Positions 7,571 through 13,282 of a stretch of DNA of 17,518 nt are shown piece by piece. Under the pieces are notes generated by a model that was given only the letters and a program-made list of their open reading frames with translations, was not told the origin of the DNA and searched no databases. Each line of letters begins with the position of its first letter. Position 1 is the stretch's first letter. The stretch spans positions 1-17,518 of the forward strand of contig JAVBUF010000115.1 of NCBI GenBank assembly GCA_031555615.1. The letters are read 5' to 3'. This DNA is from UBA935 sp031555615. Lineage in GTDB: Bacteria > Bacillota > Clostridia > Lachnospirales > Lachnospiraceae. The position numbers and the translations under genes are program-made.

Positions 7571-8242
7571 TTACAGTTCATCTTGATAAACGTCATACAA
7601 GCCGTTCTTTACCATATTATCATAGGCATTATTGATATGCAAGGTTGCCAGCCGTTCCGCTTCGGATGCGTTTTTTGCCTTGATGGCTTCCATGATCAGC
7701 CGGTGTTCCTCATTGGAAGCACCGCCCCGGTTGGTATCTGCCAGGGTTTTCCGGCGCACCCGCATAACATACTGGTGAAAGTCCTGTAACAGATGCTGAA
7801 GCATCTTGGAGTGACAGGCATCATATAAAATATGGTGAAAACGGTTATCCAACTCGGCCATTTGATCCATATGCCCTTTAGAAGCATGAAACTCCGCCAG
7901 ATAGATATTTTCTTCCATTTCTTCCAACTGTTCTCTGGTGATCTGTTCTGTGGCCAGACGGGCACACATCCCCTCCAGAGAAGAGCGGATCATATAAATA
8001 TCCTTGACATCTTTGGCTGTTATACCGGTTACATATGCTCCCTTATTGGGAATCATCTGAATCAGCCCTTCCAGTTCCAACTGACGGAATGCTTCTCTTA
8101 CCGGCGTTCTGCTTACACCAAGCTCTTCGCCAATGGCAACCTCCCGAAGCTCCTCATGGTCCTTATAGCGACCGCTTAAAATATCCTCCCTGAGCTTCTG
8201 AAACACCCTGCCCCTAAGAGAATAATTGTCTGAATTACTCAT
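7571..8242 (-). CDS. GntR-family transcriptional regulator, FCD subfamily
   Basis: A 223-residue regulator. The N-terminal winged helix (about 8-75) shows LREDILSGRYKDHEELRE and the recognition region LGVSRTPVREAFRQLELEGL (41-60). The C-terminal all-helical FCD ligand domain (about 78-212) keeps the usual metal/ligand residues D132, H136, H180 and H202, so it probably binds a carboxylate effector through a metal. It lies between the citrate synthase candidate and icd, with short gaps on both sides, and AAGGAAGGG precedes its ATG. By position it should control this operon; citrate or a related organic acid is a reasonable effector but that is inference. A palindrome suited to FCD proteins lies over the operon promoter at 9765-9776. 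Confidence 0.92.
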   Translation of the reverse strand: MSNSDNYSLRGRVFQKLREDILSGRYKDHEELREVAIGEELGVSRTPVREAFRQLELEGLIQMIPNKGAYVTGITAKDVKDIYMIRSSLEGMCARLATEQITREQLEEMEENIYLAEFHASKGHMDQMAELDNRFHHILYDACHSKMLQHLLQDFHQYVMRVRRKTLADTNRGGASNEEHRLIMEAIKAKNASEAERLATLHINNAYDNMVKNGLYDVYQDEL

Positions 8243-8272
8243 GACGAACCCTTCCTTTCACACTTTCAAACA

Positions 8273-8288
8273 TGCCGCCATGGCGGCA
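8273..8288. repeat. Perfect GC-rich 16-bp palindrome between the citrate synthase candidate and gntR
   Basis: TGCCGCCATGGCGGCA, identical on both strands, 30 bases before the gntR ATG and without a following T-run. As RNA it could form a short hairpin affecting mRNA stability or partial termination; as DNA it could be an operator. A second imperfect inverted repeat (TTACG/CGTAA) lies beside it at about 8297-8311. Confidence 0.5.
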
Positions 8289-8317
8289 CAAATAATTACG
8301 TAAATCGTAACTCAAAG

Positions 8318-9730
8318 TTATTGTAACTGAATTCCCAACTGACTGCACCTTACATTGATGACTTCAATCAATTCCTCGTCGGTGATTACTGTAATACGTC
8401 CGTCAGCATATTCCTCGTCTACCCATTCCTTTACTGATTTCACCAGTTCACTGCTTTTGTCTACCTGCTTTTCTTCTTTCAATTTAAAATAGGTGTTGAT
8501 CCAATGAGCGATACCGGCTAATCCTGAAGTATCGGAAACCGCACACAATACCGGCCGGTTCAAAAACTTCTCTGTATCAAATATATTATAAATCTCTTCA
8601 TTTTTCAACAACCCGTCGGCATGAATGCCGGCTCTGGTAACATTGAAGTTTTTACCTACAAAAGGCGTTCTGGGAGGAATCTCATAGCCGATTTCCTTCT
8701 CATAGTACTCTGCCAGTTCGGTAATAACCGTAGTGTCCATACCATTTAAATCCCCCTTCAATTGGGCATATTCAAATACCATCGCTTCCAAAGGTGTGTT
8801 ACCGGTGCGTTCACCGATGCCAAACAGAGAAGTGTTGATACCGGCACAGCCGTATAACCAGGCTGTGGTAGAATTAGCAACAGCCTTGTAAAAATCATTA
8901 TGTCCATGCCATTCGATCATCTCATGAGGAACGCCGGCATGAATGTGCAGGGCATAAATAATTCCCTGAACACTTCGGGGAATTACCGCACCGGGGAAAT
9001 TAACCCCATATCCCATGGTATCACAGGCTCGGATTTTCACCGGAATCTGATATTGCTTCATTAATTTCATCAACTCCAGACAGAAGGGCACCACAAAACC
9101 ATAAATATCCGCTCTGGTGATATCCTCCAGATGACAACGGGGGCTGATTCCTTCTTCCAGACACTCCCTGATAACACTTAAATAATGCTCAAGTGCCTGT
9201 TTTCTGGTCATCTTTAATTTCATAAAAATATGATAATCAGAGCAGCTTACCAAAATACCGGTTTCTTTCATTCCGATTTCTTTTACCAGTTTAAAGTCTT
9301 CTTTGCTGGCCCTGATCCAGCTGGTCACCTCGGGGAACTGATAGCCCCGCTCCATACATTTGTAAACTGCATCCCGATCCTTTTTGCTGTATAAAAAGAA
9401 TTCACTGGCCCGGATCATTCCATTAGGGCCGCCTAATTTATGCAGATAATCATAAATGGTTACGATCTGTTCAGTAGAATACGGCGCTCTGGACTGCTGT
9501 CCATCCCGGAAAGTGGTATCGGTAATCCAGATTTCCTTAGGCATATTGTGCGGTACGATGCGATCATTAAAGGGGATCTTCGGAACCTCGGAATAAGGGA
9601 ACATGTTACGGAAGACATTGGGTTTTTCCACATCATCCAGTATGTACATATGCTCTTCGATCTGCAATAAATTGTTTTTATTATTTAAGGAAACGGGACG
9701 TTCCTCAAAATGTGAATTGGTGTTGCTCAT
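8318..9730 (-). CDS. HMGL-like condensing enzyme, probable citrate (Re)-synthase
   Basis: A 470-residue member of the isopropylmalate/homocitrate synthase superfamily: TIM barrel with DTTFRDGQQS at 71-80 (D71 metal ligand, R75 catalytic), metal-binding HGHND at 275-279 and GIGERTGN at 304-311, then a communication region (KNFNVTRAGIHADGLLKNEE). There is no C-terminal LeuA allosteric domain of ordinary size. Neighbourhood decides the likely reaction: it is the first gene of an operon with NADP-isocitrate dehydrogenase and no leucine or lysine genes. Clostridia without an Si-citrate synthase use a Re-type citrate synthase of this superfamily (known from C. kluyveri), which condenses oxaloacetate with acetyl-CoA. 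Homocitrate, isopropylmalate or citramalate synthesis remain possible. The ATG follows AGGAGGAATGTT. The chain starts with about 65 extra residues before the barrel. Confidence 0.82.
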   Translation of the reverse strand: MSNTNSHFEERPVSLNNKNNLLQIEEHMYILDDVEKPNVFRNMFPYSEVPKIPFNDRIVPHNMPKEIWITDTTFRDGQQSRAPYSTEQIVTIYDYLHKLGGPNGMIRASEFFLYSKKDRDAVYKCMERGYQFPEVTSWIRASKEDFKLVKEIGMKETGILVSCSDYHIFMKLKMTRKQALEHYLSVIRECLEEGISPRCHLEDITRADIYGFVVPFCLELMKLMKQYQIPVKIRACDTMGYGVNFPGAVIPRSVQGIIYALHIHAGVPHEMIEWHGHNDFYKAVANSTTAWLYGCAGINTSLFGIGERTGNTPLEAMVFEYAQLKGDLNGMDTTVITELAEYYEKEIGYEIPPRTPFVGKNFNVTRAGIHADGLLKNEEIYNIFDTEKFLNRPVLCAVSDTSGLAGIAHWINTYFKLKEEKQVDKSSELVKSVKEWVDEEYADGRITVITDEELIEVINVRCSQLGIQLQ

Positions 9731-9764
9731 AACATTCCTCCTGTTGTATCTTTATTCTTGTATA

Positions 9765-9776
9765 ATTGTATACAAT
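9765..9776. promoter_or_regulatory. Candidate GntR/FCD operator ATTGTATACAAT
   Basis: A perfect 12-bp palindrome that contains the -10 box of the operon promoter. FCD-type GntR regulators commonly bind short AT-rich palindromes of the TTGTATACAA kind, and such a regulator is encoded by the second gene of this operon. Binding here would block RNA polymerase, so repression with autoregulation is the simplest model. Confidence 0.55.
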
Positions 9777-9793
9777 GTCAATAAATATGTCAA
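9765..9793 (-). promoter_or_regulatory. Promoter of the citrate synthase-gntR-icd operon
   Basis: On the minus strand: TTGACA (9788-9793), a 17-base spacer, TACAAT (9765-9770, 5/6). The start point would be about 28 bases before the ATG, with AGGAGG in between. Confidence 0.7.
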
Positions 9794-9808
9794 TCCATAT
9801 TTATTGAC
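9777..9808. repeat. Perfect 13-bp inverted repeat around the -35 box
   Basis: GTCAATAAATATG (9777-9789) and its exact reverse complement (9796-9808) flank six bases. The repeat covers the -35 box and touches the ATTGTATACAAT palindrome. It lacks a T-run and lies in promoter DNA, so a second regulator site is more likely than a terminator. Confidence 0.6.
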
Positions 9809-9854
9809 GATAAGAAATAAAGAAAAGCACTCCTCCCGGAATGCCTGTCAAATA

Positions 9855-9974
9855 TTACGCCTCTAATATTTTCAAACGTTGTTTTGTTTCTACCATGCTA
9901 ACTTGTTTAGCATTAGCTCCCCAGTTGTCTACTGCTAAAGTATAAACTTCTTCAAAATCTATTACAACAGGTTT
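9855..9974 (-). pseudogene. Stray coding-like tail without a start (39 codons)
   Basis: A stop-free frame, ending in TAA at 9855, that reads like the natural C-terminal end of a protein: VIDFEEVYTLAVDNWGANAK, then about 15 residues of charged helix ending RLKILEA. It has no start codon or ribosome binding site and overlaps the 3' end of the DUF436 gene in another frame. I do not recognise the family. It could be the relic of a deleted gene, or a C-terminal extension reached by a frameshift from the DUF436 gene. Confidence 0.35.
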
Positions 9975-10525
9975 TCATCATACATGGCTCGGATACCACC
10001 GATAAATTTGGGTCGCATTCTGGCGCAAACGACATGGGCTTTTCCTATCTTTGGCTGGGAAACCCGCACCGGAACTGCCACCTCTTGAATATGCATACCG
10101 ATCAGGGTATCGCCGATATCGATACCGGCCTGCGCCTGAATATGCTCCACTGCTACCGGATTACGGAAGCCGGCATGTGCGGCAGTTGCAAAAGAACCAC
10201 CGGCCTTGGGTTGGGGAACCACATTGACGATGGGTATCCGTCTTTCCTCGGCTGCTTCCTGTTCTATAATAATTGCCCGGTTCAAATGTTCACAGCATTG
10301 TGCTGCCAGATAAATTCCTTTTTCCGACAGGACACCGCAGATTCCTTCAAATACCGCCTGGGCCAGCTCGGCACTGGAGAAAGTTCCGATTTGCGCTCCG
10401 GCTATTTCACTGCTGGAACAGCCTACTACTACGATATCCTTTTCTTTTAAGACAGACTGGTCAAGCAATTCACTTACTACCTGTTCTGCTTCTTTTCTGA
10501 TTTGTTCCAAATATCCTGCTTCCAC
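9962..10525 (-). CDS. DUF436 family protein (YwlG-like, TIGR01440 type)
   Basis: A 187-residue cytoplasmic protein of a widespread Firmicute family without a settled function. Conserved blocks seen: VVGCSSSE at 33-40, QCCEHLNRA at 76-84, KAGGSFATAA at 107-116, GIDIGDTLIGMH at 134-145 and ARMRPKFIGGIRAMY at 168-182. The small-residue and cysteine-rich motifs suggest a ligand-binding pocket. Length matches B. subtilis YwlG (about 180), so it looks complete. It starts at GTG (10523-10525), supported by AGGAGG five bases upstream. The gap to the preceding partner gene is only 15 bases, so it may be read with the DUF3990 cassette, although it is a core-type gene and the cassette was probably inserted in front of it. 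Confidence 0.88.
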   Translation of the reverse strand: MEAGYLEQIRKEAEQVVSELLDQSVLKEKDIVVVGCSSSEIAGAQIGTFSSAELAQAVFEGICGVLSEKGIYLAAQCCEHLNRAIIIEQEAAEERRIPIVNVVPQPKAGGSFATAAHAGFRNPVAVEHIQAQAGIDIGDTLIGMHIQEVAVPVRVSQPKIGKAHVVCARMRPKFIGGIRAMYDENLL

Positions 10526-10540
10526 TGCTGCCTCCTAAAA

Positions 10541-10995
10541 TCATATTATTTGCATCTGTATATAGCATTCCAAAATGTAGCTGGGATTCTCATAATAAAA
10601 ACTGCTATTATAATCCTCAATGTATTCTTCAATAAAAGATGTGAATACTTCTATCAACGCATCCACCACATCCATACTCCGTGCTTCTGTCACCCCTAAA
10701 ATCAGCCTTTTATATACTTTACCGATATCCCAATGTGTCGGTATGGTATATTTGCACTTTGAAACAGGATCAAATTTGCCTTGAGTTATATGATACTTTT
10801 CTATCAGATCATCACATACACGATCAATATTATCACTATGATATATATCTGCCAGATCATATATTTTGCGTATTTCTTCTTTTCCTATTAACTTTACAAT
10901 ATCACTCACTGGTTTTTGGTTTTTCTGGCCAGATACTCTATTAAGCTGCATACAAAAAATAAATCATTCCCTTGTTTATCTTCACGTCCTGTCAT
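10541..10995 (-). pseudogene. Partner gene of the DUF3990 protein, interrupted by a frameshift
   Basis: Two frames make up one gene. The first starts at the ATG at 10995, six bases after AGGAGG and overlapping the DUF3990 stop by 14 bases; it encodes 29 residues (core NDLFFVCSLIEYLARKTKNQ) and stops at 10906. The second frame is open from 10951 to 10541 and carries the rest (IGKEEIRKIYDLADIYHSDN, then CKYTIPTHWDIGKVYKRLIL and YYENPSYILECY), but its first ATG has no ribosome binding site. Adding one base in either five-base A-run (plus-strand T-runs 10913-10917 and 10920-10924) joins them into a protein of about 151 residues. I recall proteins with this joined layout next to DUF3990 genes, so it is probably the cognate partner or antitoxin. 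A real mutation, a sequencing error, or -1 programmed slippage at C AAA AAC just before the stop are all possible. Confidence 0.8.
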
Positions 10996-11455
10996 ATATG
11001 ACCTCCTCATACCCTCGATATTCTAAACAATTCAATGCCTGTTCGGTACAAAAATTGATATGATGAGTAGGGTATTTGAATTTGGCCATAACCCAAAACT
11101 GTTCTCTTGTAATGCTTCCGTCTATATAGTCTGCTATAAAGTTGTAAATCTGATCATTAGCCATTGTACCAATAACAATATCAAAATCATGTTCTTTTCC
11201 ATGACGGCAATCTATAATAAAATCCAACCATTCTTCTGACATTTCTTTAAACTCAAGAATTTTTAGTTGTGTATCCATTCTGACTTCATAAGTACTGACT
11301 ACCGGTGTATTATATCTTCGGGCCCATCGCTCTGCCTGTTCCTTAATCATCGTGCAGTAAAAGCCGACACCAAAATCCTTTGTATTCCTGCTTGCTATCA
11401 CCTTTGGTTTTTCCACATTCTGATACCCGCCATGATATACCGTCATCTTAGCCAT
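10982..11455 (-). CDS. DUF3990 family protein, probable ADP-ribosyltransferase-fold toxin
   Basis: A 157-residue soluble protein. Motifs in order: VYHGG at 6-10, KDFGVGFYCT at 26-35, a central DFDIVIGTMANDQIY at 90-104, and HHINFCTEQALNCL at 131-144. This is the DUF3990 pattern, a family thought to share the ADP-ribosyltransferase fold; H8, Y33 and E138 lie where an H-Y-E triad would be expected (inference). GGAGG precedes the ATG. The stop lies inside the start of the partner gene (14-bp overlap), so the two are translationally coupled, as in many toxin-antitoxin or effector-partner pairs. All motifs are intact even though the partner gene is frameshifted. The cassette appears more AT-rich than its neighbours, in keeping with horizontal gain. 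Confidence 0.8.
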   Translation of the reverse strand: MAKMTVYHGGYQNVEKPKVIASRNTKDFGVGFYCTMIKEQAERWARRYNTPVVSTYEVRMDTQLKILEFKEMSEEWLDFIIDCRHGKEHDFDIVIGTMANDQIYNFIADYIDGSITREQFWVMAKFKYPTHHINFCTEQALNCLEYRGYEEVIYDRT

Positions 11456-11547
11456 TTCACACCTCCACCCAGTCTGACCTTAACGATTTTATTATACTCT
11501 ACAATTTTGTAATCCTCAATCCCCTTTCCCAGTTCTTCTGCCGCCAT
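11443..11547 (-). other. Possible short ORF (34 codons) overlapping the DUF3990 start
   Basis: An ATG frame beginning MAAEELGKGIEDYKIVEYNK and ending KWLR, whose TGA lies 12 bases inside the DUF3990 gene. Only a weak AAGAG lies upstream. The sequence is protein-like and could be a relic of a third cassette gene or a leader peptide, but it also contains the likely DUF3990 promoter, so it may be non-coding. Confidence 0.25.
11491..11519 (-). promoter_or_regulatory. Probable promoter and operator of the DUF3990 cassette
   Basis: On the minus strand: TTGAGG (11514-11519, 4/6), 17 bases, TATAAT (11491-11496, 6/6). The spacer holds the inverted repeat TACAA-AA-TTGTA (11500-11511), well placed for autorepression by the cassette's own proteins. 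Confidence 0.55.
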
Positions 11548-11561
11548 TGCGCTATCTCTTA

Positions 11562-12332
11562 TTATTTAATAATCCGCTTTTCTTTATGCAAACCCCAAAA
11601 TAACAAAATACCTGCCACCGCCCCTAAAAATAACAATGATTGAAAGAATGGTGCAAAATTATAGCTGCCTCCCTGCCAGAACCCGCCAAACTCCTGACTT
11701 ACATAAGTCATGGGCAGCATATCCGCTATCCGCCGGATACCCTTGGGAAATGACTCGGTGGACATCCCCATCATCCCGCAAAGGATCAAAAAAATAAAAT
11801 ACATCATCATGGTAATAGCATAGGTGGGTCCAAATCTCTTTACCAGTGTGGCGATTGCATGGGACATTACGAAAAAGACGGCTGCCAGCACATAAATGGT
11901 TATAATAAATATGGCTGCCGACCGGCCGGCCGGTGCCTGTACTTCTACCAGCAGGCATCCGGCAACAGCATATAGGATAAAGGCCGCTGTCAAAAAAAGA
12001 AAATTAGCGATCATTTTGGCCAGCATCATGGATGCATGCGTAAATCCAAATAAATTCATTCTGAGAGGGATATCTTTCTCCAGCTCCTGAGAATAGTTGG
12101 CTCCATGTCCGATGAGAAAAATCGACATCGGTACTACCATGCTCATGGTAATAAAAAGCTGGCTGACTGCCCCATCTCTGACGACTTCCGGTATCTGCTG
12201 CATATAAGTTTTACTAAGAAGAAACAGCATCAGAATTGGGAAGGCCGTGCTGAAAAATATGGTGAATGGATTACCGCAGACATTCTTTACTTCATAAATA
12301 ATTAATGATAACGAGCATACTTTTCTTTTCAT
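11562..12332 (-). CDS. ABC-2 type transporter permease
   Basis: A 256-residue integral membrane protein with about six hydrophobic segments (roughly 22-40, 57-76, 105-128, 139-163, 171-190, 228-247) and the ABC-2 layout. The cytoplasmic loop after the second segment (YSQELEKDIPLRMNLFGFTH, 80-99) is the usual contact with the ATPase. The loop before the last segment (IRRIADMLPMTYVSQEFGGF) is also typical of this family. Its ATG overlaps the ATPase TGA by four bases (ATGA), so the pair is translationally coupled. One permease and one ATPase suggest a homodimeric exporter; with a two-component system upstream, export of or defence against a peptide or lipid-active compound is plausible, but no substrate can be read from the sequence. 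Confidence 0.9.
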   Translation of the reverse strand: MKRKVCSLSLIIYEVKNVCGNPFTIFFSTAFPILMLFLLSKTYMQQIPEVVRDGAVSQLFITMSMVVPMSIFLIGHGANYSQELEKDIPLRMNLFGFTHASMMLAKMIANFLFLTAAFILYAVAGCLLVEVQAPAGRSAAIFIITIYVLAAVFFVMSHAIATLVKRFGPTYAITMMMYFIFLILCGMMGMSTESFPKGIRRIADMLPMTYVSQEFGGFWQGGSYNFAPFFQSLLFLGAVAGILLFWGLHKEKRIIK

Positions 12333-13207
12333 GATGCCACCCCTCCTTTTTGCCGGAATCCGGCTTTTGCATTTATAGACATGATTTCGATGTCACAATT
12401 ACTGCGTTTATAATTAATATCTTCTGTTCCTAGCAACTTGACCAGCCGTTCTTCTGTTCCTTCTTCCTGGCAGGAAACAGCTATGAGATGGGCCGGTGCA
12501 ATTAACTTTTCAAAGGGTGAAACCAATTGCTGGTTCTTTTCTGTGTTATCCAGAATAATGATGGTCTTTCCGCAATATTTCCAAAACAGTTCTTCCTTTT
12601 TTCCGAAATCTACTACCTTACCGTCTTCCAAAATCAATATTTTATTAACCAACTGTTCCAGTTCTTCATAATAATGAGATACCACTAAAAGAGCTGCGTC
12701 TTTGTTCCGGTACCAGTCTACCAGCTTTTCCATCAGCCGCTGACGGGTTTCAAAATCCAATCCTGATGTGACTTCATCAAAAAATACCAGGGGTGCATCC
12801 TGAATCAATACCAGGATAATGGTCATCCGCTGCTTTTGCCCGCCGGAAAGCATCTTGAATTTTTTATGCAGACAGTGTTCAAAATCAAAAAAACGGATCA
12901 ACTCCTGTAATTTGGGGTTCTTCCTGATCCTGGTATCCAAAATTGCCTCCATCACTGATTGCACTGACATGGTATTGACATAATGATTCTGCTGCATATG
13001 GACCGCCATTTCCTCCGGCTGCAGCCTGGTATCAATGCTTCCGGTATAGGGAACAAGACCCAAAATCGCTTTCAGCAAGGTGGTTTTTCCGGCTCCGTTA
13101 GAACCGATGATGCCAATCCGGTCGCCCTTTTGAAAAGAAATGGACCGGGTTATGGATAGTGCCGTCTGGCTTCCGTACTTTACTTCCAAATGATTAACTG
13201 TTAACAT
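12329..13207 (-). CDS. ABC transporter ATP-binding protein
   Basis: A 292-residue ATPase. Walker A GSNGAGKT at 35-42, Q-loop around QQNHYV at 72-77, signature LSGGQKQR at 120-127, Walker B LVFFDE at 140-145, D-loop SGLD at 148-151 and H-loop H178. The region after about 210 is a C-terminal extension of some 80 residues with no motif I recognise, as in many drug- or bacteriocin-type ATPases. GGAGG precedes the ATG with short spacing. It lies 66 bases after the histidine kinase, and direct repeats plus an extended -10 sit in that gap, so it probably has an inducible promoter besides read-through from the two-component genes. Confidence 0.93.
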   Translation of the reverse strand: MLTVNHLEVKYGSQTALSITRSISFQKGDRIGIIGSNGAGKTTLLKAILGLVPYTGSIDTRLQPEEMAVHMQQNHYVNTMSVQSVMEAILDTRIRKNPKLQELIRFFDFEHCLHKKFKMLSGGQKQRMTIILVLIQDAPLVFFDEVTSGLDFETRQRLMEKLVDWYRNKDAALLVVSHYYEELEQLVNKILILEDGKVVDFGKKEELFWKYCGKTIIILDNTEKNQQLVSPFEKLIAPAHLIAVSCQEEGTEERLVKLLGTEDINYKRSNCDIEIMSINAKAGFRQKGGVAS

Positions 13208-13239
13208 ACTTACCTCCGCCTTTCATATTTTCGTCTTTT

Positions 13240-13248
13240 ATTTTATCA
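13240..13248 (-). promoter_or_regulatory. Extended -10 element before the ABC genes
   Basis: TGATAAAAT on the minus strand (TGn plus TAAAAT, 5/6). No good -35 lies upstream; the phased repeats occupy that place instead, which fits an activator-dependent promoter. Confidence 0.45.
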
Positions 13249-13254
13249 GATTGA

Positions 13255-13282
13255 TATGAATTTCGTATGAAGTTCATTTGAA
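13255..13282 (-). promoter_or_regulatory. Three 11-bp-phased direct repeats, candidate response-regulator site
   Basis: On the minus strand TTCAAA-N5-TTCATA-N5-TTCATA (plus-strand units at 13277-13282, 13266-13271 and 13255-13260). The 11-base period puts the units on one face of the helix, as OmpR-family dimers require. The array overlaps the stop codon of the kinase gene and ends ten bases upstream of the -10 hexamer of the ABC operon. Confidence 0.5.

Noticed and set aside
7555..7596. Longer N-terminus for isocitrate dehydrogenase from an ATG at 7596
   Set aside because: It overlaps the end of gntR, has no ribosome binding site and adds residues foreign to the family; the GTG at 7554 has GGAGG at ideal spacing.
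9893..9914. ATGCTAA-N5-TTAGCAT inverted repeat
   Set aside because: Short, inside the coding-like tail and with no T-run or promoter context.
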